Shown: one piece after another, positions 30,890-42,365 of the stretch
Layout: every line of letters begins with the position of its first letter
Numbering within the stretch: position 1 is the first letter of the stretch
Position numbers and translations under genes: made by a program
Origin: Vombatus ursinus
Lineage: Eukaryota; Chordata; Mammalia; Diprotodontia; Vombatidae
DNA: 64,000 nucleotides
Assembly (NCBI RefSeq): GCF_900497805.2
Contig: NW_020954557.1
Span: 2,575,416 to 2,639,415, forward strand
Direction of reading: 5' to 3'
Notes under the pieces: generated by a model
Database searches by the model: none
Seen by the model: the letters and a program-made list of their open reading frames with translations, nothing else
Told to the model about the DNA's origin: nothing

Positions 30890-31165
30890 ACGACAAACTT
30901 TTCACTACCAAAGATAGAGTAATCACAAACTTTGGACTTCAAAAGAACAGTCCCTATTGTGTGTATAGAGGAAGTAGAAATTGCACTAAAGAAAACACAG
31001 ACAGTGAGGACAGCTAGAGTAGACCATTTACACAGAGGAGGTCCATATTGGAGGCAACACAGTTTTGAGGACATTGAGGACTCTATTTTCAAAATATCTG
31101 GAAGAGGAGGATACCAAAGGCCTGACAAACTCTTGGAATTTGTTGTTATAAAAAGTATTTGAAAG
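30890..31165 (+). mobile_element. RTE-clade LINE fossil, start of RT domain
   Basis: Sense translation gives EEVEIALKKTQTVRTARVDH, then in another frame GGNTVLRTLRTLFSKYLEEE (31050-31110), which match the RTE segments 'EVE.ALKKMK.GKAPG.D' and 'LFNKYL...IP..WK'. Nucleotides align with 13660-13820, so two copies of the same family are present. Broken. Confidence 0.75.
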
Positions 31166-31499
31166 AAGGTTAAGAACTGTGGACTCATATATTTAGTTTC
31201 CTATCCCCACAAAATTTTCCTGAGAATTACTCACACATACATTGAATGAATCCTAGATGAAGGTATGAGAAGGGAACGGATAAGTTTTGACAAATGATGT
31301 TCTATAACAGATAGCATCTTTATAATTTGCGGCTGACTGCATTATAAGACCAAACTATGTGCATTTAAAAAAAAAGCATTGGATTTGGTAAAGCAAAGTA
31401 AAATATTGTCATAAAAATTCTCCTCTAACTATCTTCCTCCCCTACGTGTGTCAAAAGTGCACAAGGCTTCCTGGAATATGTATTGATAGTGACAATTTG
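31166..31499. other. intron 2, no recognised element
   Basis: No named repeat or coding signal. Confidence 0.4.
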
Positions 31500-32075
31500 G
31501 TTCAAGATCTTTCTGACCACAACATTCCCCTAATCAATAAACTTCAGTGGATTCCTTTTTTATCCTTTCTAGGATACAATAGAAACTCTTCTCTTTAGCT
31601 TTGATGGTGCTTTACATCCTGGCCCCAACCCGCTTCCAGCTTCAATGGACATTACCCTTCTACTCTCTGCTACAGTCCAACTGGCCACGTCTTTATTCTT
31701 CACACACACTGCCCTCCATCTACTGGGTCCATATCTTTGTGTTTGCTGTCTCCCCATGATGCTAATGCATTCTGTTCTCAACTCTAAGAGAATTCTTCTC
31801 CTTCCTTCAGGTCACAGTTTAAGCACCACTTTCTACAGGAAGCCTTTCTTAATCCCTACAACTGTTACTTCCTTCCTTCCCTAACTGCCTTGTCTCTAAC
31901 TCCCTTGTCTTTATTCCCTTTACATCTATTCTGTATCTACTTATACATGTATTTATTTCCTGCCTTCAAATATAAGCACCTTGAAAAGTAGGAATTGATT
32001 CATTCTTTGTATTTATAGGGCACTGGGCACATAGTAGATGCTTAAATTAATATTTGTTGATTAATTGATTATCTT
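31500..32075 (+). repeat. L2 LINE 3' half, sense
   Basis: 'aataaacttcagtggattcc', 'tttgatggtgctttacatcc', 'agtccaactggccacgtctt', 'ctacaggaagcctttcttaa' and the 'cactgggcacatagtagatg' 3' end with a TTGATTAATTGATT tail. Colinear, about 580 bp. Confidence 0.85.
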
Positions 32076-32424
32076 TCTTCTATTTATTTGTAGCTTGGCA
32101 AACAAAGATAGCTTTCCTTTCAATTTTCCAATTTATGATAGATTAATCCAAAGGAAAAAATATTGTCATCCATACTTGTCATCCTAGGTGATAAGATCAT
32201 TGGCAACATATAACCTAGTTTTCCAGAGGTCCCAAGTAAAGAAGTTCCTTCTATAAACTAGATTACTTGAATAATTTCTGATGATCCTGAGTAGTAAGAT
32301 GACTTTTGCCAATTCACTAGTGTGAGATGTTTAAAATTATCATGGATTCTTTGAAATCTATTATATAGGCAGCTTGCAATTGACAAACAGATTGTATCTT
32401 TAAAGGCTTTTTATGTCAGTAATT
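32076..32424. other. intron 2, no recognised element
   Basis: No named repeat or coding signal. Confidence 0.4.
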
Positions 32425-32745
32425 TCAATCAGTCAATGAGCTTTGATTAAGTGCATATCACATGCCGGGCATTGTGCTGGGCTCTGGGGGTACAAGAACA
32501 AAACATACAGCATTCACTCTTCTTAATGAGCTGAAATTCTACTAGGTTAGTATGACGTGTTCACAGATAAGAAAATACAGACTTGGGCAAATAAACACTC
32601 AGCAATGTGAATGGGAAAAACTAGTAATGAGGTGAATTATGAAAGAGCTCTTGAAAAAGATGGCATTTGAGTTAGGGGTTTTAAGAGGCACTGATGAGGA
32701 AAGACAAAGGGAGAAATTCTGCAAAATGTGGCAGTTGGACATAGA
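32425..32745 (-). repeat. L2 LINE 3' end, antisense
   Basis: 'gggcattgtgctgggctctg', 'tcttaatgagctgaaattct', 'aagatggcatttgagttagg' in reversed L2 order. Confidence 0.75.
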
Positions 32746-33344
32746 CTGTTGTGTACTTATTTAGAACTTGGAGTGCATTTTTTTCTCTAGTAACAATACT
32801 GTATGTGGTAGTTAGGTTCCTAAATGAATCTACAAAGTTCGATTTAATTCTATAGAAATAGAATTAGGAAAAACTTGAATCTGGGGTCTTGGAAGAATAG
32901 GCTGGGGTCTTATAACAGGAGGTAGAAAAGACTCTATTCATCAAACTTCCCTACCTATCCATAATCCCTAATCACAATTCCCATTTTCTCAGTGCAGCTG
33001 ATATTGCCTGTATTTTAGGAGGAAAGTAAGCCAAAAGAATTTCACATTAAAATGTGAATATCTGATCACACTGGATTTCTCCTCTAAATATTTATGTTTC
33101 TTAAAAGAGGATGATTATTTACTCAAGTGAATCTCTAAATAGTAGAATTTCAGTCAATGTGGTGGAAAAAAATGCAAACATTGTGAGGGAAGCTATATTT
33201 GGAAAAGAGGATCAGCCACTGAATAAACTAGGTCAGTTCCTCTAAGCAGTTTCTACTTTTCATTGCTTTTTCTCATCCTGCAATAATATGGCAAAACAGA
33301 ACAGGGACTGGACTTGGAAACAAATGACCTAGCTTTGGACTCAG
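32746..33344. other. intron 2, no recognised element
   Basis: No named repeat or coding signal. Confidence 0.4.
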
Positions 33345-33610
33345 AGGCCTGTACCCAAAAGCACTGATTCTAGATTCAAAGGACCTGACTTCAAATATCA
33401 CCCCTGATCTTAATATTCCTGTAACCTTGAGCAAATCACTTAACCTATCTAGGCTCTAGTTTTCTCAACTATAAAATGAGTGGGTTGGACTAGATGACCT
33501 CTGGAGTCTCCTTTACTTCTAGATTTCTGATCCTATGACCCAGCTTTGAGTCTCAGCTGGGGACACTTACCAGCTCTGTGACCTTGGGAAAATTACTTAA
33601 CCTAGTCTTA
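33345..33610 (+). repeat. MIR/THER-like SINE plus MIR fragment, sense
   Basis: 33345-33540 is a full SINE: 'ctgattctagattcaaagga', 'gtaaccttgagcaaatcact', 'gttggactagatgacctctg' and 'tctagatttctgatcctatg'. 33541-33610 is a second MIR-like core ('ccagctctgtgaccttggga'). Confidence 0.8.
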
Positions 33611-33759
33611 GGATGAACCCAGGTTTTCTGATTCTATACCCAGAAATATATTCACTATGCCCTGTTGCTTTAATAAGAATTGAAGGCTTCTTAAATCCAG
33701 AGTCTAGCTTTGAAACCATTGATATGTTATTATTGTAGGAACCCTTAAAGACAATGATA

Positions 33760-34025
33760 GTAACTCATAATTGCACGGTTGATAGAGTGCTAGGCTAGAA
33801 TCAGGACGATCTTAGTTCAAATTTCACCTCAGATATTCATTAGCTATGTGATCCTGTCTAAATCACTTAATCTTTGTTTGCCTCAGTTTCTTCAGTGGCA
33901 AAATGGGGATAATAGTAGTCCCTTCCTCCCAGGGTCATTTTAAGGATTAAATGAAATAATATTTATAAAATGCTTAGCACAGTAACTGACACATAGTAGG
34001 TGCTTCATAAACATTTGTTTCTTTC
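33760..34025 (+). repeat. CORE-SINE / MIR, sense
   Basis: 'gagtgctaggctagaatcag', 'tagctatgtgatcctgtcta', 'tgcctcagtttcttcagtgg', and a complete MIR-like 3' end 'cacatagtaggtgcttcata'. Confidence 0.85.
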
Positions 34026-34289
34026 CTTCCTGGGTAGTTAAGTGTAAAGAAATTTAGTTCATTTCTGCATACTACCTAGCTTATTGTTGCTAATTCGCAA
34101 TGTAACCTCTGTGACTATATATCTATTCACAATAAATGTGTGAATTAGATTCATCAAAAACAAAAACAAAATAAAACAAAAAAACCACCAGGGGCATAAT
34201 CCTTACTGAAACAAGTATCTAATTACTTTGACACTTTACATATTTTTTTCAGTGCAAGTTTTTAGAGTCACACTTCTCTTGTTGCAGAT

Positions 34290-34490
34290 GGCAGCTTTAT
34301 TTGATCCTCCCAACAACTCTGTGGATTAAGACATGTTATTATTCCCATTTTGCAGATGAGGAAACTGAGGCAAACAGAAATTAAATGACTTGCTCAGAAA
34401 CACAGAGTGTCTGAGGTTGAATTTGAAGTCAGGTCTTCCTGACTTCAGGCCCAACAATCTATGTGCTGTGCTCCATAGCTGCCTAGTAAG
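34290..34490 (-). repeat. CORE-SINE, antisense
   Basis: 'cattttgcagatgaggaaac', 'tgacttgctcagaaacacag', 'gtcaggtcttcctgacttca' and the reversed head 'ctccatagctgcctagtaag'. Confidence 0.85.
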
Positions 34491-35207
34491 ATTTCATATA
34501 TTCCAGGTAGACAGTATATAATGATAGTCCATTTCTAACCTAAGTATTTTTTCTAATGCACAATATCAAAACCTGTGGAGACACAAAATTGCTTGGTCAT
34601 TAGAGTCAGATTTCTCCACAGTGAATAATGATAAAGAACATCATATTATAATTCTTAAGGGTGAGGAAAAATCAGAATGTGATTGTCCTTTTCAGAATTT
34701 CAGCTAAAGCAGTTGCATTGATATTTTGTTTTCTTCTGTAGCTGTTTTGTATTGTTATTGTTGCTAGCGAGCTCTGATTTGAAACACCAGCTTGGGGATG
34801 TAGTGTCTACAGGCTGGCATTCATGTGCTGGGGCTAAAACTGATGAGAGGGACACTTGTGACGTTGTAATGCAAACACAGGAACAAAATCCATTTTGAGT
34901 TAACCCTGAGAGGACTTAATATGTACCTGACAGGTAGGCCAGATAGGTATTGTTATGGAATGAGAGAAAGACGCCATGCTTTTTATACTTTTGGAAGTGT
35001 CTATTAGGTAAAAAATACACAGAACAGTCAAGCTTTTAAGACAAGCTTAATATAGGGTCTTTTTTTTTTAATCTCTAGAGGCAAGAAAAAAAATTGATGA
35101 AAGTCTACTAAAGATCTTCTGGAAAGTTTAAAGCAAAATTTAGAACTAACTCAAGGTGAATAATTTTTATTAAACTTAAATCCCAAAGTCTCTTAGCACT
35201 GTCACCA
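34491..35207. other. intron 2, mostly single-copy sequence
   Basis: No named repeat. The interval 34740-34920 is less AT-rich and complex, so it is a possible conserved non-coding stretch, but this rests on composition alone. Confidence 0.3.
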
Positions 35208-35660
35208 TTTCCATTCATTCATTCATGAATATTCATTCAGCAAATATTTATTGAACATCTGTTATGTTCAAGGCACCACACTAGGTCAAGTAATATTTGT
35301 TAAATTCAAATTTGTCTCATTGAGTGTCTGGGAATAAATTAGACATATTTGGAAGCTGCATTACAATTTTTAGACCACCAAAAATATCACACAGAAGACT
35401 GGTATTTATCAATGTTTATCATAATAAATAACACATTTTTTGAATGCCTGTTATATTCTAGTTACAAGGTATTTGGTATACAATGATTCAATTCAAATAG
35501 GCTTACATTTATTGAGTGCCTACTGCATGCATGTTATTCTTCTGGTTGTTAGTAGAAATATAAGTTTAAGTTAGGTACAGTAAATGCCCTCACTCAACAA
35601 ACAATTAAACCCTTACTATATGCCAGGCATTTTGTTAGGGATATAACAATAAAAACAAAA
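35208..35660 (-). repeat. three short L2 3' fragments, antisense
   Basis: 35208-35292 ('tttattgaacatctgttatg'), 35488-35560 ('ttattgagtgcctactgcat') and 35580-35660 ('accctuactat'-like 'cttactatatgccaggcatt') each carry only the reversed L2 3' terminus. Confidence 0.65.
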
Positions 35661-35969
35661 AACACCTTTCTCTGATGTAGTTACTCATATTGAGAGTTGT
35701 TTGCATATTTTCCATAAATTTCCCTTTAAATAATATTCAAGCACATGCCTAAGTTCAGATATATGGATTGTGAAGACTGAAGATTCTTAAATATTATGTG
35801 AGCAGGGTACCAGGACACTGATATTAGGGCAAATCCCAAATGTGGCATCCACTGAAACCAGCTAAGAGAGCAGGAAGAAAGAAAACATCAAAGCACTATT
35901 CCTCATTATCTGCCTATTTGGTTGTTACACTGACAGTCCAATTATTTCAGCCATCTTAACTAAGTCAGA

Positions 35970-36050
35970 TTGGTTAGCGATTAGCATAGTGCCTGGCACA
36001 CAGGAGGCACTTAATAAATGTGAATTGAATGAATGAATGAATGAATGGCT
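35970..36050 (+). repeat. L2 3' end with (TGAA)n tail
   Basis: 'gcatagtgcctggcacacag', 'cacttaataaatgtgaattg' and a TGAATGAATGAA run at 36025-36048, the classic L2 3' terminus. Confidence 0.88.
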
Positions 36051-36147
36051 ACTTGTCATTCATTCCATTATAGAACTCAAGACATCTAAAATTGAAGTCA
36101 TTATGTTTTTCTTCAGATTTTCAGTATTTTCACTTACCAAACTCACC

Positions 36148-36430
36148 AGAGGCAGCTAGGTGGCTCTGTGGATAGTGTTTGGGCCTGGGATTAGGAAGAA
36201 TAAGTTCAAATCCAGCCTCAGATGTTTACTAGCTGTATGACCCTGGGCAAGTCACTTACCTTCAATCCACCTCAGTTTCCTCATATGTAAAATAGCACCT
36301 ACTTCCCAGGGCTGTTGTGAATATAAAATGAGATAATATTTGCAAAGTGCCTTGCAAACTTTAAAGTACTCTGTGTGTGTGTGTGTGTGTGTATACACAT
36401 CGCTATCATTATCATTATTAGCAATAGCAG
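36148..36430 (+). repeat. CORE-SINE, sense, with (GT)n
   Basis: Head AGGCAGCTAGGTGGCTCTGT, 'gttcaaatccagcctcagat', 'gaccctgggcaagtcactta', long 3' part to 'gtgccttgcaaactttaaag', then GT repeats (36369-36391). Near full length. Confidence 0.88.
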
Positions 36431-36439
36431 CATCAAAGG

Positions 36440-37380
36440 CTCCATCATTCTTTCACTCTCCCAGGTTCATAATTTTTTTTAGGCAATTGGGTTTAAGTGA
36501 CTTGCCCAGGGTCACACAGCTAGTCAGTGTGAAGTGTTTGGTCTGAGGCCAGATTTGAACTCAGGTCCTCCTGACTTCAGGGCCGGTGCTCTATCCACTG
36601 CACCACCTAACTGCCCCTCAGGTTCATAATTATCACATTATCCTGGACAACTCCCATTCCATCACTCCATTTATCCAATCAGTTGCTCGGTCTTGCTGTT
36701 TCTATTTCTACAACACTTCTATCTAACTCCTTTCTACTCACAAAGCTACCACCTTAGCTCATTCCTTCATTACCTCTCACCTAGATTACTATAAAAGCCT
36801 GCTAATTTTTCTCCCTACCTTAAGTTTCCCTCCACTTTAGATCATTTTACACACTGTTGTCAAAGTGATTTTCCTTAAATTGAAATCTAACCATTTACTC
36901 CTTCCATCAATTTCAATGACTCCCTCATTCCCATAAGATAAAATATAAATTCTTCTAAACAGGCTTTTAAAGCCTTTCACAACCTGGCCCCAGCTTACCT
37001 TTCTGGTATCAGTTAACATTACTCGCCCTCTGACTCTCTTTGATCCAGCCAAACTAACCTTTTCTCTGTTACTAACACATGACATTGCACCTCTCATTCA
37101 CTCCCTTTTTTATTACTACCTTATTACAGAATCCATCTCTTCCTTCAAGACATAGCTCAAGGACTACTTTCTACATGAAACCCTTCCTGATTCTCCCTAT
37201 CCAGTAGTAGGATGCTCCAGTAGAGTTTCACTCTTAACTGCCTTATATTTAATTATGTATCTTTTTGGTCTTCTATTTGTTTATTTCACATATACTCATG
37301 TACTCATGTGCTTGTTTTCCCCATAAAACTATAATATCTTTGCAAATCAGGTATTTGAAAATGTTTATTAATGAATTGAT
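36440..37380 (+). repeat. L2 LINE 3' half, sense, split by a SINE
   Basis: Pieces at 36440-36474 and 36619-37380 are colinear: 'gattactataaaagcctgct', 'tcaaagtgattttccttaaa', 'aaagcctttcacaacctggc', 'catgaaacccttcctgattc'. The extreme 3' terminus is lost. Confidence 0.82.
36462..36631 (-). repeat. tRNA-derived SINE, antisense, with 13-bp TSD, nested in L2
   Basis: The SINE (36475-36618) begins with a T run, shows 'cttgcccagggtcacacagc' and the reversed head CACCTAACTGCCCC. It is flanked by caggttcataatt at 36462-36474 and 36619-36631. The duplicated 13-mer is L2 sequence, so the SINE is younger than the L2 at 36440-37380. Confidence 0.92.
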
Positions 37381-37382
37381 TT

Positions 37383-37630
37383 GGTGTCACTTAACCTTTC
37401 TGATCTCCAGTTTCCGTATCTGTAAAATAGGTAGCAATACTTGCATGAACTGTTCCATAGGGTTGTTGTGGTGATTATGTTTATGTTGGCTTTATCTAAT
37501 GACATATACTGTATTAGAAATGAACATATCTGTATGATTGTGAAATTAGTTTTGACCTCAGAGACCTATTGGAAAGGTCTTGGGGACAACCAGGGGTCCT
37601 TGGACCACACTTTGAGAACTGCTGCTCTAG
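37383..37630 (+). repeat. MIR fragment and hAT-like transposon end
   Basis: 37383-37480 is a sense MIR core ('acctttctgatctccagttt', 'agggttgttgtggtgattat'). 37555-37630 has 'caggggtccttggaccacac' and 'actttgagaactgctg', an end of a hAT-type element different from the one at 16890. Confidence 0.5.
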
Positions 37631-37864
37631 GAATTATCCAGTTCTTAGTCTATCTACATATATTAATTTAAATGTTCTCAGTCTTATTAGGTAATATATG
37701 TCCAGCAACTGAGCTGATGCAGTATTGGTGGACTTGGACAATGTCACTATAAGTGAAACTAAAAGGCAAAGAAGTTTCACCTAAGTGGTATTCCCTGTTT
37801 CACCATCCTTATGGCTCACAGGCATAGATGTTTTGGGCTTAAAACCTGGGTACTTCCTGTGTGA

Positions 37865-38560
37865 TCTGTAGCAAGTGATCTATCACAAAGTATTTACTAA
37901 ACCATTACTATGTGCCCAGGACTGTGCTAGGCACTGGGAATGCAAAAACAGTCAAAATAGTTCTTGCCCTCATGGAGCTTACATTCAAGCGGGGTATAAA
38001 ATACCAACATAGATAAATAAATATAGGGTCTATACAGGAAAATGCACTATGATTGGGAATTGATACTAACAACTGGGGCAATCCATCCTGAAGGAGGTGT
38101 CATTAAAGCTGAGCCTTGAAGGGAGCTTAAAGTTCCAAGAAACAGAAGTGATTTTTTTCTCATTAAAATAATTCAGAATAAGGAGGATAGACTGGAACTT
38201 TGTTGACTACATTCATACCATTAAAAGAGAACATTCCAGGCATGAGAGATTGCCTGTGCAAAGAATGGAATGCCATTTATGGAGAATAGCAAGTTGGCCA
38301 GTTTGGCTCCACCTTTGAGGACATTATAGGAATTAAAGTGAAAGTCTGAAAAGATAATTATAACCAGATTGTGCAGGGCTTTAAATGCCAAAGTCAAGGC
38401 AATGGGAAGCCTCTGAAGCTTGCCCAGAGTAGTGACATTTGTCAGACCTGTGTTTTAGAAATATCAGTTTGGCAGCTGTGTGGAAGATGGATTAGAAAAA
38501 GAAGAGATCGGATTCAAGACCAGTGAGAGGTGATGAAGAGCTATGATGAAAGTGGTTATG
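37865..38560 (-). repeat. L2 LINE 3' half, antisense
   Basis: 'ctgtgctaggcactgggaat', 'ccctcatggagcttacattc', 'gattgtgcagggctttaaat' and 'gtttggcagctgtgtggaag'. About 700 bp, colinear. Confidence 0.85.
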
Positions 38561-38589
38561 GAAGATTTCAGAGAAGGGGACAGATTAGA

Positions 38590-38680
38590 GAGGCCACTTG
38601 GCCTCCCTGACCCTCAGTTTCCTTATCTGCTAAATGGAGGAGGACAGGGAGTTGAACCAGAAGGCTAAAAGACTTTATCT
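38590..38680 (+). repeat. MIR-like fragment, sense
   Basis: 'ccctgaccctcagtttcctt' and 'atctgctaaatggaggagga' match the MIR core region. Confidence 0.5.
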
Positions 38681-38784
38681 CATGACCAAAGTCAACCAGA
38701 AACATTAATTGGATCATGGATTATAACACTGTGAGGCTTAGTCACTTTACTTGTAGTACTTGTAGTGCTTATAGTGCTCATGAT

Positions 38785-39037
38785 TGTTGTTGTTTAGTTG
38801 TTTTGCAGTCATGTCAGACTCTTCATGATCCCATTTGGGGTTTTCTTGGCAAAGATACCAGAGTGGTTTGCCATTTTCTTCTCCAACTCATTTTATAGAT
38901 GAAGAAATTGAGGCAAATAGGATTAAATGGCTTGCCCAGGATCACCCAGATAGTAAGTGCCTGAGGCCAGATTTGAACTTAGGTCACCCTGACTACATGC
39001 CCATAGCCCTATCTACTGCACCACCTAGCTGGCCAAT
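38785..39037 (-). repeat. tRNA-derived SINE with RTE-like tail, antisense
   Basis: 'gttttgcagtcatgtcagac', 'tttggggttttcttggcaaa', 'ggcttgcccaggatcaccca' and the reversed head CACCACCTAGCTGGCC. Essentially full length. Confidence 0.9.
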
Positions 39038-40454
39038 GCTCACGGTGGATGTTAACCAAAAGCTCACCATAAAGCTATCAATCCTTCTTTATCGGAATGA
39101 ATAGGATTTGTTATGAGGAGCTATCTAAAAGTAATAAAGATTAGAAATTATGAGCATGAAAATTCAATGCATGTATTGAACCTCTATACTTTTTGGTTAC
39201 TTTCAGTTATTATAGCCAATTCTCAATTATCTCTCTCCACATGATTTATGTGAAGTAAATTATTAACCCAAAGTTACTTCCCTTCAATACTCAGCATGTG
39301 CTGGACCTTTTTCTCCTACCAGCAATCAGTATATGATTAGGGAATCCAAACTAATTTTATTACTTACTTTAGATTCATATTATGGACTCCCAGTATTCAC
39401 AGCAGGGTAGAAATCTTAAGAATATTCTACTAAATGATGCTGATAATAGAGATGACAATGGAAAATGGAGAGACATTAGGCATGTGAATTTCTTTTCCTC
39501 CTCTTCCTCCCCCTTTTCTTTCTCTTCTTAAAAGGAGAGGGATGGGAGTTCAATGAAGGGCTATTGGACTGTTACTGGGATGACTGGGTGAATGGGGGCA
39601 TCCAAGTGTCAAACTTTCAAACTAGTTTTTAAATTTAACTGAGGCTTTGGCAACCTATACCAGCCATTGTAAATGACACAAACAGAGCTAGGGTCTCCTG
39701 CCTCATCTTCTGAACTCCAGTTCAGCCTCTAACTCCTGTTTCCAGAGTCCAGGGTCCCATGGTGCCATATCTGTCCCAAGTTTTCAGCCTTACCTTTGAC
39801 CTCCTGATCTAAAATTCTTCTCCACTCTTTCCTGTCCCAGTACAACCATGCATCTCCCTTGCCCATTCTCCAAATGTCCTCAGCTAGGTCTGATTATCTG
39901 ATTGAAGTAATTCATAGTAAGGTGAGAATGGAGTTTAATTCTCCTGACTACATTTGTTTTGGTAAAAGAGAAACTTGTTAACACAAAGAAATGTCTAATT
40001 GGGGAAATGAAGTAGGCAAAGGAAGGATTGGAGACCTTTTCTGAATTGTCTCTACTTTCTTCTCCTAAAATCAGTTCCACACACACCCCTCTTCCTTTTG
40101 ACTACCAGAGAATGAAATAGATGGATTAAATTGTTGTAGGCATCCACCATTCACCTTACCTTTGGGAAGCAGCTGTTCAGGCTCACAAAACTCAGTAAAA
40201 ACAAAGAACCAAGGTGTGAGGCCAGCCAGAAATCAGCATGGATTTTAATACTGTGAATATTAGAATATTTGAAGCCCTAAATGGTTAAGTTCAGGAGAGG
40301 AGACCTTCCTGTAATTAGGAAAGTAAGGGATGAGTGAGAATAGAGGCTGTTCCTGTGATTTCATTAGTTGAGTGAATTCCCAGATAAGGAAACTCCCTCT
40401 ACCAATGCAGATCAATTATCATCATCATCATCTCTTAAAGTTGCATAGAGCAAT
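39038..40454. other. intron 2, mostly single-copy sequence
   Basis: About 1.4 kb without a named repeat apart from a short CT-rich run at 39490-39530. No coding signal. Confidence 0.35.
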
Positions 40455-40600
40455 GAGAGATTAAATGACTTGCCAGGGGTCACACACAGCCCTGCTTCAC
40501 ATATAGTGTATATTAGAGGCAAGTCTTGAACTGTGGTCTTCCTGACTTCTAGGAGGGTTCTCTGTCCACTACATTATAACATTATACTGCCTAGAATAGA
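40455..40600 (-). repeat. CORE-SINE fragment, antisense
   Basis: 'ttaaatgacttgccaggggt' and 'tgtggtcttcctgacttcta', reversed core and head. Confidence 0.65.
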
Positions 40601-40619
40601 AAGGTGAAACTATTCTTAC

Positions 40620-40622
40620 ATG

Positions 40623-40657
<35 letters not shown>

Positions 40658-40659
40658 AC
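40620..40659. repeat. (CA)n microsatellite
   Basis: CA dinucleotides with two minor interruptions. Confidence 0.95.
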
Positions 40660-40684
40660 CTTCTCTTTCCAAATAGAAATGTTA

Positions 40685-40940
40685 AATAATAACAGCATTT
40701 ATATAGAGCTTTAAGGTTTGCAAAGCACTTTAAAATATCCCATTTAACCTTAACAATAACCGTGGGAAGAAGTCCTATTTATTATTATCCCCTTTTTACA
40801 GAAGAGGAAACTGAGGCAGACTACGGTCAAATGACTTGTTTTGGGTCATAGAGCTAGTAAGTATGTAAGTTTAGATTAAAACCCAGGTCTTGCTGACTTC
40901 AGATCCAGCACTATTTCCACTGTACCCCCTGTGGTAGCAT
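40685..40940 (-). repeat. CORE-SINE, antisense
   Basis: 'tatagagctttaaggtttgc', 'acagaagaggaaactgaggc', 'ggtcatagagctagtaagta', 'cttgctgacttcagatccag'. Near full length. Confidence 0.85.
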
Positions 40941-41099
40941 AAGAATGAAATGTGGATTATCTGTTCTATGCTGCTTCCCATGAACACAAATCATTTAGAG
41001 CTGACTGGATGGTTGAATTCATCTGTATAAATCCAAATCAACATTTTGTTTTAAAAAAAGTAATAAATGTTACTTCCCTTTAAATAGTCCATATTTAAG

Positions 41100-41275
41100 A
41101 GGAAGTATGGCCTTGGAATCAGTATGGCCTGGTAATCCTTACTCTGCCACTTTACTGTGATTTGGGGCAAGTCGTGAATATCTAGCCTTACTTTCCTCAT
41201 CTGTAAAATGAGGGTGCAGATGACTTCTAAAGTTCCTTTCTAATCTAATCCTCTCTGCTACTGTGACTTTTTGGT
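41100..41275 (+). repeat. MIR/THER-like SINE, sense
   Basis: 'ggccttggaatcagtatggc', 'actttcctcatctgtaaaat', 'agatgacttctaaagttcct'. Confidence 0.75.
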
Positions 41276-41944
41276 TGTAACTAACCTGATTTCAATTGAG
41301 TGATAATTTTTCTTGCTAATTGTTGCATAGATTTGCCCACAAAAGGATAAGTGTTACCAATATTTCTTATAAGGTATCTTAACTTTGTCTTTACGTTCCC
41401 TTGGGGAAACTCAAACTAAAATGAATGGCCTCAATGGATAAAAGTGGACTTATTATTTTTGATAATTTTAAAATGTCCTGGAAAGTATAAGTTAAAAGAA
41501 AACAAAACACATGTAGCTATATTACACAATTAAACATACTGGACTTAGATTTAAAAAAAATAAATGCTCATGTTAGATATTTCTCTTCAAATAACTCTTT
41601 ATCAAGGAAATAGAATTGGATTTATGTGAGATGGGAGATTATATTACTGGAAACTTTCAAAAGCAAGTTGAAAAGACTGTTGTGAAAAAGGATAATAGAA
41701 CACTGTTATAGCTTCCTTCTCTCAGAAGTACAAAGGCCCAGGGTTAATGATTGCTAGAGCAGAGTAAGATTAGGGAGCTCTTGACACCTCTTAAGGAACA
41801 TTGAAGCTTAGAATCAGCCCCATTCCTATTCATTTGAAAGGAATTCTTAAATACTCAGAGGCAACAGTTGGTCCTATGCCAAAAAATAACTGGCAGAAAT
41901 AGAAAAGCAACAATTTGGGGGGTAAGAGGGAGAGGATTAAATTT
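41276..41944. other. intron 2, no recognised element
   Basis: AT-rich sequence without a named repeat. Confidence 0.4.
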
Positions 41945-42365
41945 ATTTTTTAGCTCTTTTTAAAAAATTATTTTCCATTTCAAATTCTCTCCCTCTTTCT
42001 TTGTCCTGCCCCATCCATTGAGAAGGAGGCAAGAAATACGATACCTATTATATATATGCAAAACATATTTCCACATTAGCCATTTTGTATGGGGGGGGTA
42101 AGAAAAAGAAAGTGAAAAAAAATGCTTCAATCTGCAGAGTTCATCAGTTTTTCTAGAGGTGGATATCATTTTTCATTATAAATCCTTTGGAATGGTTGGG
42201 GATAATTTTATTGATCAGAGTAGCTAAGTCTTTTATAGTTGATTATTTTTACAATATTGCTGTTACAGTGTACAGTGTTCTAGTTCTGCTCACTTCACTT
42301 TGCATTAGCTCATATTAGTCTTCTCAGGTTTCTCTGAAACCATACCCTTCATCATTTGTGGTTTT
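41945..42365 (-). mobile_element. L1 3' UTR, antisense, old
   Basis: 'tttaaaaaattattttccat', 'gccccatccattgagaagga', 'cacattagccattttgtatg', 'gttctgctcacttcactttg' in reversed L1 3' order. Confidence 0.75.

Noticed and set aside
37591-37630. Fifth-type hAT copy of the 16890 family
   Set aside because: The end reads ACTTTGAGAACTGCTG, not TTAAGAACCCCTG, so it belongs to a different hAT group. Kept only as a fragment within the MIR entry.
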